Positions 1 through 11,016 of a DNA stretch of 64,000 nucleotides are shown one piece after another. The translations under genes were made by a program, and so were the position numbers. Every line of letters starts with the position of its first letter. Position 1 is the first letter of the stretch. The stretch is from Candidatus Ferrigenium bremense (GTDB taxonomy: Bacteria; Pseudomonadota; Gammaproteobacteria; Burkholderiales; Gallionellaceae), in the NCBI GenBank assembly GCA_019449635.1, contig JAGRPI010000030.1:62001-126000 (forward strand), written 5' to 3'. Below the pieces are notes generated by a model that was not told the origin of the DNA, did not search any database, and saw only the letters and a program-made list of their open reading frames with translations.

Positions 1-624
1 AGCGGCAAGACCACGCTGGCCAACCTTGCGCCGCGCTTCTATACGCCGACCGGCGGCCGCATCACGCTGGACGGCCACGACATCAACGACCTGACACTGG
101 CCAGCCTGCGTGCCAACATCGCGCTGGTGAGCCAGGAAGTCGTGCTGTTCAACGACACCGTCGCGGCCAACATCGCCTACGGCCAGATGCGCAAGGTCAG
201 CGAGGCGGAAATCATTGCCGCCGCGCAGGCCGCGCACGCGATGGAATTCATCCGCGACTGGCCGGAAGGGCTGAACACGCTGGTCGGCGAACGCGGCGTC
301 AAGCTGTCCGGCGGGCAGCGCCAGCGCATCGCCATCGCGCGCGCCATCCTCAAGGATGCGCCGATCCTGATCCTCGACGAGGCCACCTCCGCGCTGGACA
401 GCGAATCAGAACGCCATGTGCAGGCTGCGCTGGAAACGCTGATGCAAGGCCGCACCACATTGGTCATCGCGCATCGCCTGTCCACCATCGAAAAGGCTGA
501 CCGGATTGTCGTTCTGCAAAAAGGCGAGATCGTCGAGATCGGCACGCACCGCGAACTGCTGGCAAAGGATGGTGTGTATGCTCAGTTGCACCGTATCCAG
601 TTTGCGGCAGCCGGTAGTGCATAA
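1..624 (+). CDS. msbA: Lipid A export ABC transporter ATP-binding/permease protein, C-terminal ATPase part (truncated by window start)
   Basis: Frame open from base 1; Walker A (SGKTTL), [14 protein letters not shown] signature, [10 protein letters not shown] Walker B. Confidence 0.8.
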   Translation, partial: SGKTTLANLAPRFYTPTGGRITLDGHDINDLTLASLRANIALVSQEVVLFNDTVAANIAYGQMRKVSEAEIIAAAQAAHAMEFIRDWPEGLNTLVGERGVKLSGGQRQRIAIARAILKDAPILILDEATSALDSESERHVQAALETLMQGRTTLVIAHRLSTIEKADRIVVLQKGEIVEIGTHRELLAKDGVYAQLHRIQFAAAGSA

Positions 625-817
625 GCGGCCTTCACATCAACACAGGTTGCCCGCGTTATTCCCCATACTCGCCGTGGTCGCGGCAGTGCGTTTCATGACG
701 CAGATCATGGAACCTTGATGCAGCCTGAAATAGACTTCTCCCTGCACGCATCAAAGTTGACGCGGCGGCGGCAAAAGCCTAAATTGTGCTGCCCAACACA
801 ACCATCAGGAGACCAGC

Positions 818-1423
818 ATGGCCGTTCTCGTCGGTAAACCCGCACCCGATTTCAACGCCGTTGCCGTGATGGGCAACAACGAAATCAACGAAACCTTCAA
901 TCTGAAGAAATACGTCAACGGCAAATATGCCGTGATCTTTTTCTATCCCCTGGACTTCACTTTCGTCTGTCCTTCCGAACTGATCGCCTTCAATCATCGC
1001 CTCGATGAATTCAAGAAGCGCAACACGGAAGTGATCGGCGTGTCGATCGATTCGCAGTTCACCCACCTGGCATGGAAGAACACCCCGGTCGACAAGGGCG
1101 GCATCGGGCAGGTCCAGTATCCGCTGGTCGCCGATATCAAGCACGAGATCTGCAAGGCCTACGATGTGGAGTTCGACGCGGCGGGCGTGGCGTTTCGCGG
1201 CTCGTTCCTGATCGACCGCGCCGGTGTGGTGCGCCACCAGGTGGTGAACGACCTGCCGCTGGGGCGCAACATCGACGAGATGCTGCGCATGGTGGACGCG
1301 CTGCAATTCACCGAAGAACACGGTGAAGTCTGCCCAGCCGGTTGGAGCAAAGGCAAGGCGGGCATGAATGCCTCGACCGAAGGGGTGGCGAAGTATCTGG
1401 CCAATCACGCCAAGGAACTATAA
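818..1423 (+). CDS. Peroxiredoxin (AhpC/TSA family, 2-Cys)
   Basis: FFYPLDFTFVCPSEL catalytic motif; C-terminal EVCPAGW resolving Cys. Confidence 0.93.
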   Translation: MAVLVGKPAPDFNAVAVMGNNEINETFNLKKYVNGKYAVIFFYPLDFTFVCPSELIAFNHRLDEFKKRNTEVIGVSIDSQFTHLAWKNTPVDKGGIGQVQYPLVADIKHEICKAYDVEFDAAGVAFRGSFLIDRAGVVRHQVVNDLPLGRNIDEMLRMVDALQFTEEHGEVCPAGWSKGKAGMNASTEGVAKYLANHAKEL

Positions 1424-1438
1424 AGTCGCCGTTTTGAT

Positions 1439-1485
1439 CCTGGCGGGCTTTTGCTCTTGAATCAAGAGCGGCTCGCCAGGTTTTT
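1439..1485 (+). terminator. Rho-independent terminator after peroxiredoxin gene
   Basis: CCTGGCG...CGCCAGG stem with inner GCTCTTGAATCAAGAGC hairpin followed by TTTTT. Confidence 0.65.
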
Positions 1486-1499
1486 GGCGGGGAGCGCCT

Positions 1500-1844
1500 A
1501 TGCACCAACTGTTGATCGAATTCGTCGAACTGGTCGCGCCCTGGATCGAAATGATCGGCATCGCCGTGGTGTTATGGGGTGCGATCGAGGGGTTGATCGG
1601 GCTGCTGCTGCGCATCAAATCGGCTCTGGTCCGGGAACCGCAACCGGTACCGATCAGCCATATCCGTTCCACGATCGGCGAGAAGACGGCCCTGGGGCTG
1701 GATTTCTTCCTCGCCGGCGACATCATCCAGACCATCGTGATCCCCAGCTGGGAATCGCTCGCCATGCTGGGCGGCATCGTGGTGATCCGCACCGTGATCG
1801 CCTTCTTCCTCAACAAGGACTTGCGCGAGCTCCACGAAAAATAG
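1500..1844 (+). CDS. DUF1622-type small membrane protein
   Basis: 114 aa, hydrophobic segments, LGLDFFLAGDIIQTIV motif typical of DUF1622. Confidence 0.75.
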   Translation: MHQLLIEFVELVAPWIEMIGIAVVLWGAIEGLIGLLLRIKSALVREPQPVPISHIRSTIGEKTALGLDFFLAGDIIQTIVIPSWESLAMLGGIVVIRTVIAFFLNKDLRELHEK

Positions 1845-1916
1845 CCAGCTGCCGATTGTTCTTCGGCACAGGGCTGCTAGAATCCGCGTCGTACTTATTC
1901 TGAGCGAGTCACCATC

Positions 1917-3371
1917 ATGCTGGTCGGTTTCGTCTTCCTGTATCTGGTCCTTTCCATCGGCATCGGCATGTATGCGGCCACCAAGGTGCATAACGCGCGC
2001 GACTACATCACCGCCGGACGCTCCCTGCCGATGTACATCGTGCTGGCCATGGTGTTCGCCACCTGGTTCGGCGCCGAGACCGTGCTCGGCATCCCCGCCA
2101 CCTTCCTCGAGGAAGACCTCGGCGGGCTGATCTCCGACCCGTTCGGCGCCTCGCTGTGTCTGGTGCTGTTCGGCCTGTTCTTCGCGCGCAAGCTGTACCG
2201 CATGAACCTGCTCACCATCGGCGACTTCTACCGCCAGCGCTACGGCCACAAGGTCGAGGTCATCGCCGGCATCGCCATCGCGCTGTCCTATCTCGGCTGG
2301 GTGTCGGCGCAGGTCACCGCGCTGGGGCTGGTGTTCAACGTGCTGTCCGACGGATCGATCACCCAGGCGCAAGGGATACTCATCGGAGCGGCGGTGGTGC
2401 TGCTCTACACCCTGTACGGCGGCATGTGGTCGGTGGCGCTCACCACCTTCGTGCAGATGATCGTCATCGTGCTGGGCCTGCTCTACATCGCCTGGCTGAT
2501 GAGCGGCCTGACCGGCGGCGTCGCGCCGGTGATCGAGCATGCGGCGCAGAACGGCAAGTTCCATTTCTGGCCGGAGCTGAACGCGGTGGCCATGGTCGCC
2601 TTCGTCTCCGGGCTGCTGACCATGGGTTTCGGTTCCATCCCGCAGCAGGACGTGTTCCAGCGCGCCAACTCCTCGAAGAACGAGAACGTCGCGGTGTGGG
2701 GCACGGTGCTCGGCGGAGTGGCCTATTTCGCCTTTGCCGCCGTGCCGCTGTTCCTGGCCTACTCGGCCAACCTGATCGACCCGGCGCTGGCCGCGCAGTG
2801 GCTCTCCGAGGACAGTCAGAAGCTGCTGCCAGAGCTGGTCAAGGCGCACCTGCCACTGTTCGCCCAAGTGGTCTTCTACGGCGCGCTGCTGTCGGTGATC
2901 ATGAGCACCGCCTCCGGCACCCTGCTCGCGCCCTCGGTCACGCTTTCGGAGAACGTGCTCAAGGGCTGGATCACGCGCAGGAACCTGTCCGACCACAAGA
3001 TGCTGGTGATGACGCGCTGGGTGGTGGGCGTTTTCGCGGCATGCGTCACGCTCTACGCGCTGTGGGCGCTGGACCGGGAGACCGGCATCCACCAGATGGT
3101 GGAGAACGCTTACAAGGTGACGCTGGTGCTGGCCTTCACGCCGCTGGCGGCCGGGCTGTACTGGAAGCGCGCCTCCACGCTCGGCGCCTATTGGGCAATG
3201 GGCCTGGGGCTGGCGACCTGGCTGCCCATGGAGTTCCTGGCGCCGGAGGCGGATATCCCGCCGCAATTCGCCGGCTTCCTGATGAGCATCGCCGGCATGG
3301 TGGCAGGCTCGCTGCTGCAGCGGCGGCCGGAGCATGTCGCCGCGCCGCATCATGTGCACCAGCGCGACTGA
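1917..3371 (+). CDS. Sodium:solute symporter (SSF) family protein
   Basis: 484 aa polytopic protein with SSS-family motifs. Confidence 0.85.
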   Translation: MLVGFVFLYLVLSIGIGMYAATKVHNARDYITAGRSLPMYIVLAMVFATWFGAETVLGIPATFLEEDLGGLISDPFGASLCLVLFGLFFARKLYRMNLLTIGDFYRQRYGHKVEVIAGIAIALSYLGWVSAQVTALGLVFNVLSDGSITQAQGILIGAAVVLLYTLYGGMWSVALTTFVQMIVIVLGLLYIAWLMSGLTGGVAPVIEHAAQNGKFHFWPELNAVAMVAFVSGLLTMGFGSIPQQDVFQRANSSKNENVAVWGTVLGGVAYFAFAAVPLFLAYSANLIDPALAAQWLSEDSQKLLPELVKAHLPLFAQVVFYGALLSVIMSTASGTLLAPSVTLSENVLKGWITRRNLSDHKMLVMTRWVVGVFAACVTLYALWALDRETGIHQMVENAYKVTLVLAFTPLAAGLYWKRASTLGAYWAMGLGLATWLPMEFLAPEADIPPQFAGFLMSIAGMVAGSLLQRRPEHVAAPHHVHQRD

Positions 3372-3438
3372 GCAGTGTCATATTCCCGTCATGAATTCTT
3401 CATACCCTTGCAATCTTTGAATTGGCGATAGGGGCTGT

Positions 3439-4128
3439 ATGATGAGCGCGAAGATCCTGATTGTGGAAGACGAGCCGGCGATCCAGGAGTTGCTGGCGTT
3501 CAATGTGGAGCAGGCGGGCTTCCAGGCGTTGCGCGCCGAGGATGCGGAGAGCGCGTGGCAGCAGATACGGGACAGTGCGCCGGATCTGATCCTGCTGGAC
3601 TGGATGCTGCCGAACACCAGCGGCGTGATCCTGGCGAAACAACTGCGCAGCGATGCGCGTACCAAGGACATCCCGATCATCATGCTGACCGCGCGCGGCG
3701 AAGAGCGCGACAAGGTGCTGGGGCTGGAGTCGGGTGCGGACGATTACATCACCAAACCATTTTCGCCGCGCGAGCTTATGGCGCGCATCCGCGCTGTGCT
3801 GCGCCGCCATGTACCGCAAATGCCGGATGAAGTGGTGGCGGCGGGTGGTCTGGAATTGTTTCCGGCCTCGCATCGCGTGACCGCAAAGGATGCGGTCATA
3901 GAGCTCGGGCCCACCGAGTTCCGCCTGCTGCATTTCTTCATGGCACATGCAGAGCGGGTATACAGCCGCACACAATTGCTCGACCAGGTATGGGGTACGC
4001 AGGTGTTCGTCGAGGAACGCACGGTAGACGTGCATATCCGCCGCCTGCGCGCCGCATTGGAGCCGGCGGGAATGGATGGACTGATCCAGACGGTGCGCGG
4101 CAGCGGCTATCGCTTTTCGGTTAACTGA
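3439..4128 (+). CDS. phoB: Phosphate regulon response regulator
   Basis: Receiver domain ([25 protein letters not shown]) plus winged-helix C-terminus; followed by phoR. Confidence 0.85.
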   Translation: MMSAKILIVEDEPAIQELLAFNVEQAGFQALRAEDAESAWQQIRDSAPDLILLDWMLPNTSGVILAKQLRSDARTKDIPIIMLTARGEERDKVLGLESGADDYITKPFSPRELMARIRAVLRRHVPQMPDEVVAAGGLELFPASHRVTAKDAVIELGPTEFRLLHFFMAHAERVYSRTQLLDQVWGTQVFVEERTVDVHIRRLRAALEPAGMDGLIQTVRGSGYRFSVN

Positions 4129-4142
4129 TTTGAAAACGGCGA

Positions 4143-4280
4143 TTAGCCACCGATGAACACGGATTTGCACGGATGAATAATGGGTTGTTTTTGCTCTTTA
4201 CCAATGCCGTCCGGATGGAAATGCCAACCCGCCGTAAGGCAATGCTTTATCCGTGTTTATCCGTGTCAATCTGTGGCTAA
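4143..4280. repeat. Long-TIR palindromic element, copy 1 (TTAGCCAC..GATGAACACGGAT ends)
   Basis: ttagccaccgatgaacacggatttgcacggat ... atccgtgtttatccgtgtcaatctgtggctaa; same termini at 22929-23051 and 37958-38076. Confidence 0.8.
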
Positions 4281-4338
4281 ATAGGCCTTTGATAAAAAAC
4301 CAACCATAGCGAGCGCCATTTATCCGGAAGGCGGTTGG

Positions 4339-5658
4339 GTGATTGGCTACAAGGAGAATTGTTTGCAGGGTTTCTGGATCCGTTTAAGCATACCCCTCGT
4401 GCTCGTCACGCTGTCCACGCTGCTGTTGTGGGTAGTGTTCTCGGCCACGCCGGCGTTGCTATTCATGCTGCTGGTGCTGCTGATCGTGATGGCACATCAT
4501 GCCCGGCAGCTCTACAGGCTGGGACGATGGCTGCTTGATGCGCGCATCGAAACCATTCCCGAGGCGGGCGGCATCTGGGATGAAGTGTTTTCCCAGCTAT
4601 ACAAAATGGTCAAGCGGCATAACCAGACCAAGCTGGAACTGGCCACCGAGCTGCAACACATCGAGCAGGCCACTGCCGCATTGCCGGAAGGGGTGGCCAT
4701 CCTGAACGAGGCGAACCGCATCGAATGGTGCAATCCGCTGGCGCAACAGCATTTTGATCTTGATCCAGAACACGATTTCATGCAGGACATCACTTATCTG
4801 GTGCGCCAGCCGGAGTTCGTCGAATACCTCCATGAATCAAACTTCAGCGAACCGCTGGTGATGCGCCCGGCGCGTCATGACGACATGGTGTTGTCCATCA
4901 AGCTCATTCCTTATGGCGTGAACAAGCGCTTGCTGATCAGCCGCGACATCACGCAGCTGGAGCGCATCGAGGCCATGCGCCGCGACTTCGTCGCGAATGT
5001 CTCGCATGAACTGCGCACGCCGCTGACCGTCGTGAACGGCTTTGTCGAGAACCTGCAGGACATGCCCGACCTCAACCGGGATGATGCGCGGCGCGCCTTG
5101 CAGTTGATGGCCGAGCAGACCCGCCGCATGGAAAACCTGGTCGCCGATCTGCTCACCCTGTCGCACCTGGAAAGTGACCAGAGCCCGTTGCTTGAAGAAA
5201 CGGTGGATATGGGTGTCCTGCTCGACGAGGTTTATCGGGAAGGCCAATTGCTGGGAGGCGGCCTGTATTCGTTGCGCCTCGAAGTGGCGAGCGGCGCAAA
5301 ATTGCTCGGCAACCGCGAAGAGTTGCGCAGCGCGTTCGGCAATCTGCTCAGCAACGCGATCCGCTACACGCCTAAAGGCGGTTCGATCCTGTTGCGCTGG
5401 GCGGAACGCGGCGGCCAACCGGTGTTTTCAGTGCAGGATAGCGGCATCGGCATTGCCGCGCAGCATATCCCGCGCCTGACCGAGCGTTTCTACCGGGTGG
5501 ATCGCAGCCGTTCGCGCGAAACGGGCGGAACAGGTCTGGGCTTGGCAATCGTCAAGCACATCGCGATGCGCCACCAGGCCAAACTTGAAGTCATGAGCGA
5601 GGAAGGCAGGGGCAGCACCTTCGCGCTGGTATTTCCAGTCAAGCGGTCGGTGCGCTGA
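4339..5658 (+). CDS. phoR: Phosphate regulon sensor histidine kinase
   Basis: VSHELRTPLTVVNGF H-box, N/G boxes (GTGLGLAIVKHI); downstream of phoB. Confidence 0.85.
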   Translation: MIGYKENCLQGFWIRLSIPLVLVTLSTLLLWVVFSATPALLFMLLVLLIVMAHHARQLYRLGRWLLDARIETIPEAGGIWDEVFSQLYKMVKRHNQTKLELATELQHIEQATAALPEGVAILNEANRIEWCNPLAQQHFDLDPEHDFMQDITYLVRQPEFVEYLHESNFSEPLVMRPARHDDMVLSIKLIPYGVNKRLLISRDITQLERIEAMRRDFVANVSHELRTPLTVVNGFVENLQDMPDLNRDDARRALQLMAEQTRRMENLVADLLTLSHLESDQSPLLEETVDMGVLLDEVYREGQLLGGGLYSLRLEVASGAKLLGNREELRSAFGNLLSNAIRYTPKGGSILLRWAERGGQPVFSVQDSGIGIAAQHIPRLTERFYRVDRSRSRETGGTGLGLAIVKHIAMRHQAKLEVMSEEGRGSTFALVFPVKRSVR

Positions 5659-5718
5659 AGATCTTGGCGTGGTAATGCTGCGCATGTCGCGGCCGTCAAT
5701 GGCTGCGGTTTCCCTTTT

Positions 5719-5822
5719 TACGCATAAACACATAAACAGAACACATACACATAAACAGGGGACACATAAACAGGGGACACATAAACAGGGGACAGACCAC
5801 CATAAACAGGGGACAGACCACG
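5719..5822. repeat. Short tandem repeat built from (ac)acataaacagggg units abutting the RAYT element
   Basis: acataaacagggg... repeated about 4-6x, the later units extending to ataaacaggggacagaccac. Confidence 0.85.
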
Positions 5823-6616
5823 GTTTTCCGCTCTATTCAAACAAATCCCCCGAATCAGGCTCCGCAATGTTGCGCGGCCGCCCCGGCTGCCCCGGAGCAG
5901 CGCGCCTGCCGATCATCGCACCCACCACTTCGGCGAATCGCTCATTACCCAACGCAAAATTGCCATTGGTCGCACGGCGGATTTCATCTACCAAACCCGG
6001 CTCCAGCTCGTGGCGGAACAACTCGCGGTAAGCAGCTTGGCGGGTGAGAGCATTGCTCCCCAATGCAGCATACAGCAGATGCGGTTGCACCAACTCATTC
6101 GTCTCCCCCTGCGCATTGGCGCGATAGCTTGACCAGCGATACTCCGCCGGGTGCTCCACCATGGCTGCCCGCACCGGATTCAATTCGATATATCTCTGGC
6201 ACGCCAGCAAGTAACCTTCCTCCTGCACCGGGCAGGAACGGAAACGCCCCTCCCATAAAGTTCCGCTGCGCCGATAGCTACGGTTAACATACTGCACATA
6301 CCGTTGCCCCAGCGACTTCATCAACGCCCCGCCGGCATCGGCGCGGTCGGCAGAAAGCAACAAATGCACATGATTTGTCATCAACACATACGCGTGGATT
6401 AGGCAGCCCGACTTGCCTGCGTACTCGGCCAACCAGTCCAGATAGCGGAGATAATCTTCGTCGGCGAAAAAGCAGGGCTGGCGGTTATTGCCGCGCTGAA
6501 TGAGGTGAACAGGAACATTCGGCAATGCGATGCGGGCGCGGCGCGGCATGGTGATCCTCTGCGGGGTGGAGGAGATGGCAGTCTAGCAGGAATCGGAAAA
6601 CCGTGGTCTGTCCCCT
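5808..6616. mobile_element. RAYT mobile unit with 23-bp perfect terminal inverted repeats
   Basis: AGGGGACAGACCACGGTTTTCCG at 5808-5830 and its exact reverse complement at 6594-6616 flank the transposase. Confidence 0.85.
5833..6549 (-). CDS. REP-associated tyrosine transposase (Y1_Tnp, RAYT)
   Basis: MPRRARIALPNVPVHLIQRGNNRQPCFF, YVLMTNHVHLLL HUH motif, QRYIELNPVRAAMV. Confidence 0.92.
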   Translation of the reverse strand: MPRRARIALPNVPVHLIQRGNNRQPCFFADEDYLRYLDWLAEYAGKSGCLIHAYVLMTNHVHLLLSADRADAGGALMKSLGQRYVQYVNRSYRRSGTLWEGRFRSCPVQEEGYLLACQRYIELNPVRAAMVEHPAEYRWSSYRANAQGETNELVQPHLLYAALGSNALTRQAAYRELFRHELEPGLVDEIRRATNGNFALGNERFAEVVGAMIGRRAAPGQPGRPRNIAEPDSGDLFE

Positions 6617-6823
6617 ATGAAAACCCACAACGTGATATAGAAAACACATTCATAAGTTGGCAATGTCGCCTATGCCCCACGCCCGTGTCAAGCGGGTGGC
6701 AGAGCCTTTTTCCTTCATGCGTTTGGCGCAATCGTCCCGCTGGACTTTCGTTTTAGGGCGACCTGAAATTTCACGGATGGAAGCTCAGGCCGTTCTCAGG
6801 ATTCCCCCAGGCTGCTCGACCGG

Positions 6824-7756
6824 ATGCGTGCCGAGATCCGCGTGCGCCATTACAGCATCCGCACCGAGGAAACCTATGTGGACTGGGCGCGCCGCTTCAT
6901 CCTCTATCACGGCAAGCGCCACCCGAAGGAGATGGGGGCGGAGGAGGTGCGCGACTTCCTGTCGCACCTGGCCTCCGAGCGCAATGTTTCCGCTTCCACC
7001 CAGAACCAAGCCAAATCGGCATTGCTGTTCCTGTACCGCGAGGTGTTGCACATCGAATTGCCCTGGCTGGACGAGGTGATCGCGGCCAAGGCGCCCAGGC
7101 GGCTGCCGGTAGTGCTGACACCGACCGAGGTGCGCCGTTTGTTGGATTCGATGTCCGGCACGATGGGGCTGGTGGCAAGCCTGTTGTACGGCACCGGGAT
7201 GCGCCTCTTGGAGGGGCTGCGGCTGCGCGTGAAGGATGTGGAGTTCGAGCGCCGCGAGATCATCGTGCGCGAGGGCAAGGGCAACAAGGACCGGGTGACG
7301 GTGCTGCCGGAGAATCTGATCCTGCCGCTGAAGGCGCACCTGGAGAAGGTGAAGGCGCTGCATGAGCGCGATCTGGAGGCAGGTTTCGGCGAGGTGTATC
7401 TGCCGGATGCGCTGGCGAGGAAATATCCGAAAGCGGGCAGGACATGGGGCTGGCAGTTCGTGTTCCCTTCGGCGGTGCGCTCGATCGATCCGCGCTCGGG
7501 CATCGAGCGGCGGCATCATCTCTACGAGGCCAGCGTGCAGCGCGCGGTGCGCGAGGCGGCCAGGCTGGCGGAGATCCACAAGCCGGTGACGCCGCATGTC
7601 CTGCGCCATTCTTTCGCCACCCACCTGCTGCAAAGCGGCTACGACATCCGCACCGTGCAGGAGCTGCTCGGCCACTCGGACGTTGCCACGACGATGATCT
7701 ACACCCATGTGCTGAACAAGGGCGGCAGGGGCGTGGTGAGTCCGCTGGACAGGTGA
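6824..7756 (+). CDS. Integron integrase-type tyrosine recombinase (IntI-like)
   Basis: [14 protein letters not shown]-terminus; IntI-type extra domain [77 protein letters not shown]. Confidence 0.88.
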   Translation: MRAEIRVRHYSIRTEETYVDWARRFILYHGKRHPKEMGAEEVRDFLSHLASERNVSASTQNQAKSALLFLYREVLHIELPWLDEVIAAKAPRRLPVVLTPTEVRRLLDSMSGTMGLVASLLYGTGMRLLEGLRLRVKDVEFERREIIVREGKGNKDRVTVLPENLILPLKAHLEKVKALHERDLEAGFGEVYLPDALARKYPKAGRTWGWQFVFPSAVRSIDPRSGIERRHHLYEASVQRAVREAARLAEIHKPVTPHVLRHSFATHLLQSGYDIRTVQELLGHSDVATTMIYTHVLNKGGRGVVSPLDR

Positions 7757-7805
7757 GGCGGCCGGCCGGTATCGGCTATAATCCGCCATCTTCTGAAAGC
7801 CCGAC

Positions 7806-9188
7806 ATGAACCCGTTGAACATCGTCATCCTCGCTGCCGGCAAAGGCACGCGCATGTATTCCGAAAAGCCCAAGGTGTTGCACGCACTGGCCGGCAGGCC
7901 GCTGGTCCGGCACGTGCTGGATTGCGCCGCCGCGCTCCAGCCGCGGCAGGTCTGCGTGGTCTATGGGCATGGCGGCGAAGCCGTGCCGCAGGCGCTGCAG
8001 CAACATGCCGCGCAATTCGTCATTCCCACGCAGTTTGTTATTCAGGCTCCGCAGCTAGGCACCGGCCATGCGGTGCAGCAGGCCATGCCGCACCTCACCG
8101 ATGCCAGCCAGACGCTGGTGCTGTACGGGGACGTGCCGCTGATCCAGCCCGCCACGCTGCAGCGGATGCGGCAGGCGGGCGACGGCCTGGTGCTGCTGAC
8201 GGTCGATCTGGACAACCCGGCAGGCTACGGGCGCATCGTGCGCAACGCGCAGGGGGGTGTGCTCGGCATCGTCGAGGAGAAGGACGCGACCCCGGAGCAG
8301 CGCGAAATCAGTGAAGTGAACACCGGCATCCTGCTGGCGCCGACCAGCAAACTGCGCGAATGGCTGGCAAGCCTGCAGAACAATAATGCGCAGGGTGAGT
8401 ATTACCTGACCGACATCGCCGCCATGGCCGTGCAGCAAGGTATCGCGGTGCGCACCGTGCAGCCCGCCCATGAATGGGAGATGCACGGCGTGAACAGCAA
8501 GGCGCAGCTCGCGGCGCTGGAGCGCATCTGGCAGCAGGTCGAGGCGAACCGCCTGCTGGCGCACGGCGTGACGCTCGCCGATCCGGCGCGCATCGACGTG
8601 CGCGGCAGGCTGAACTGCGGCCGCGATGTCGGGATCGATGTCGGCTGCATCTTCGAGGGTGATGTGGTCCTGGGCGACAACGTAGAGGTGGGCGCCTACA
8701 GCGTCATCCGCAACGCCACCATCGCTGCCGGCACCCGCATCGCGCCCTACAGCCTCATCGACAGCAGCGAGGTGGGCGCCGATTGCCATATCGGCCCCTA
8801 TGCGCGCCTGCGCCCCGGCACCAGGCTGCACGACGGGGTGCATATCGGCAATTTCGTCGAGGTCAAGAACAGCGAGATCAACCGGAGCAGCAAGGCCAAC
8901 CACCTCAGCTATATCGGCGACAGCACGGTGGGCAGCGGCGTGAACATCGGCGCGGGCACCATCACCTGCAACTACGACGGCGCGAACAAGCACCGCACCG
9001 TCATCGGGGACGATGTGTTCATCGGCTCGGCGACGCAACTGGTCGCGCCGGTGACAATAGGCAAGGGCGCGACCATCGGCGCCGGCTCGACCATCACCAA
9101 GGATGCGCCGGACGGGGAATTGACACTGTCGCGCAGCAAGCAAGCGACCATCAACGGATGGAAGCGTCCAACGAAAGAGAAAAAATAA
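7806..9188 (+). CDS. glmU: Bifunctional UDP-GlcNAc pyrophosphorylase / GlcN-1-P acetyltransferase
   Basis: [18 protein letters not shown]; left-handed beta helix C-terminus; adjacent to glmS. Confidence 0.95.
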   Translation: MNPLNIVILAAGKGTRMYSEKPKVLHALAGRPLVRHVLDCAAALQPRQVCVVYGHGGEAVPQALQQHAAQFVIPTQFVIQAPQLGTGHAVQQAMPHLTDASQTLVLYGDVPLIQPATLQRMRQAGDGLVLLTVDLDNPAGYGRIVRNAQGGVLGIVEEKDATPEQREISEVNTGILLAPTSKLREWLASLQNNNAQGEYYLTDIAAMAVQQGIAVRTVQPAHEWEMHGVNSKAQLAALERIWQQVEANRLLAHGVTLADPARIDVRGRLNCGRDVGIDVGCIFEGDVVLGDNVEVGAYSVIRNATIAAGTRIAPYSLIDSSEVGADCHIGPYARLRPGTRLHDGVHIGNFVEVKNSEINRSSKANHLSYIGDSTVGSGVNIGAGTITCNYDGANKHRTVIGDDVFIGSATQLVAPVTIGKGATIGAGSTITKDAPDGELTLSRSKQATINGWKRPTKEKK

Positions 9189-9189
9189 C

Positions 9190-11016
9190 ATGTGCGGAAT
9201 CGTGGGCGCCGTGGCGCAACGCAACATCGTGCCGGTCCTGCTGGAAGGGTTGCAACGCCTGGAATATCGCGGCTATGACTCGGCCGGACTGGTGGTGGTG
9301 CATGACGGACGGCTCGAGCGGGTGCGCAGCACCGGGCGGGTCGCCGAACTCACCGAGAAGAGCGCCGCAACTCATGGCCTGACCGGCATCGCGCATACGC
9401 GCTGGGCGACGCACGGCGTGCCGAGCGAACGCAATGCCCACCCGCATATCAGCCGGAATCATATCGCCGTGGTGCATAACGGCATCATCGAGAACTACGA
9501 AGAACTGCGCGCCAGCCTCACGGCGGCGGGTTATGAGTTCACCTCCGACACCGATACCGAGGTCATCGCGCACCTCATCCACAGCCATTATGCGCGCGGC
9601 AATTCGCTGCTCGTGGCGACCCAGGCTGCGCTGGCCGGGCTGGTGGGCGCCTATGCCATCGGCGTGATCGCGGCGGACGATCCGGACCGGCTCGTCTGCG
9701 CGCGCCGCGGCAGCCCCCTGCTGCTGGGGGTGGGCGAGGGCGAGCACTTCATCGCGTCGGACGTCTCCGCGCTGCTGCCGGTGACGCGCCGCGTGGTGTA
9801 CCTGGAAGAAGGCGACGTGGTCGAACTGGAGCGCAGCGGCTTCCGGATCTTCGACGCGCAGGGCCGATGCGTCGAGCGCCCCGTGCAGGTGAGTGAACTT
9901 TCCAACGAGAGCGTCGAACTCGGCCAGTACCGCCACTACATGCAGAAGGAGATCCACGAGCAGCCGCAGGCACTGGCGAATACCCTCGAATCGGTGTGCA
10001 ACAGCCAGTCGCTGGTGCCCGGCATCTTCGGCGCGGAAGCGGCGGCGACCTTCGCCGACATCGACAGCATCCTGATCCTGGCGTGCGGCACCAGCCACCA
10101 TGCCGGCCTGGTGGCGCGCTACTGGCTGGAAGAGATCGCCGGCATCCGCTGCAGTGTGGAGATCGCCAGCGAATACCGTTACCGCACCAGCGTGCCGAAC
10201 CCGAAGACCCTGGTGGTGGTGATCTCGCAATCCGGCGAGACCGCCGACACCCAGGCGGCGCTGAACCACGCCAAGGCGCAGGGGCATGGCCACACGCTGG
10301 CGATCTGCAACGTGCCGGAGAGCGCACTGGTGCGGCTCTGCAAGCTGCGCCTGCTGACGCGCGCCGGGCCGGAGATCGGCGTGGCCTCGACCAAGGCGTT
10401 CACCACGCAGCTCGCCGCGCTGTTCCTGCTCACGCTGGTGCTGGCCAAGCAGCGCGGCCGCCTCACCGCGCAACAGGAGCAGCAGTACCTGCACGAGTTG
10501 CGCCACCTGCCTGCCGCCACGCAGAAGGTGCTGGAACTGGAGCCGCAGATCGCGAGGCTCGCCGAACGCTTCGCCGGCAAGCATCACGCTTTGTTTCTCG
10601 GACGCGGCCTGCATTACCCGATCGCGCTGGAAGGCGCGCTCAAGCTCAAGGAGATCTCCTACATCCACGCCGAGGCCTATCCCGCCGGGGAGCTGAAGCA
10701 CGGCCCGCTGGCGCTGGTGGACAAGGACATGCCGGTGATCTCGGTCGCGCCGAACGACGCGCTGCTGGAAAAGCTGAAGTCCAACCTGCAGGAAGTGCGC
10801 GCGCGCGGCGGCGAGCTGTACGTGTTCGCCGACGCGGACACGCATATCCGCGCGGCAGACGGCATCCACATCATGCAAATGCCGGAACACGCGGGGTATT
10901 TGAGCCCTATTCTGCACACCATCCCGTTGCAGCTGCTGGCATATTACGTAGCGTTGCAAAAGGGCACGGATGTGGACAAGCCAAGAAACCTCGCCAAATC
11001 CGTCACCGTGGAGTAA
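9190..11016 (+). CDS. glmS: Glutamine-fructose-6-phosphate aminotransferase
   Basis: [15 protein letters not shown] domains, C-terminal [12 protein letters not shown]. Confidence 0.97.
   Translation: MCGIVGAVAQRNIVPVLLEGLQRLEYRGYDSAGLVVVHDGRLERVRSTGRVAELTEKSAATHGLTGIAHTRWATHGVPSERNAHPHISRNHIAVVHNGIIENYEELRASLTAAGYEFTSDTDTEVIAHLIHSHYARGNSLLVATQAALAGLVGAYAIGVIAADDPDRLVCARRGSPLLLGVGEGEHFIASDVSALLPVTRRVVYLEEGDVVELERSGFRIFDAQGRCVERPVQVSELSNESVELGQYRHYMQKEIHEQPQALANTLESVCNSQSLVPGIFGAEAAATFADIDSILILACGTSHHAGLVARYWLEEIAGIRCSVEIASEYRYRTSVPNPKTLVVVISQSGETADTQAALNHAKAQGHGHTLAICNVPESALVRLCKLRLLTRAGPEIGVASTKAFTTQLAALFLLTLVLAKQRGRLTAQQEQQYLHELRHLPAATQKVLELEPQIARLAERFAGKHHALFLGRGLHYPIALEGALKLKEISYIHAEAYPAGELKHGPLALVDKDMPVISVAPNDALLEKLKSNLQEVRARGGELYVFADADTHIRAADGIHIMQMPEHAGYLSPILHTIPLQLLAYYVALQKGTDVDKPRNLAKSVTVE

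Noticed and set aside
1572-3359. 595-aa minus-strand ORF antisense to the symporter
   Set aside because: Composition (His/Arg/Gln rich) typical of antisense frames in high-GC coding sequence; the plus-strand gene is clearly real.
5719-5822. Possible CRISPR-like array before the RAYT
   Set aside because: Units are contiguous (no unique spacers) and derive from the RAYT terminus; simple tandem repeat.
5669-6031. 120-aa ORF HKQGTHKQGT...
   Set aside because: Just translation of the tandem repeat and antisense of the RAYT.
6657-7079. 140-aa plus ORF overlapping intI N-terminus
   Set aside because: Overlaps intI in another frame and loses any sensible composition; probably spurious, though its upstream DNA is discussed as attI-like.
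9151-10959. 602-aa minus-strand ORF antisense to glmS
   Set aside because: Antisense shadow of a highly conserved gene; no domain recognisable.
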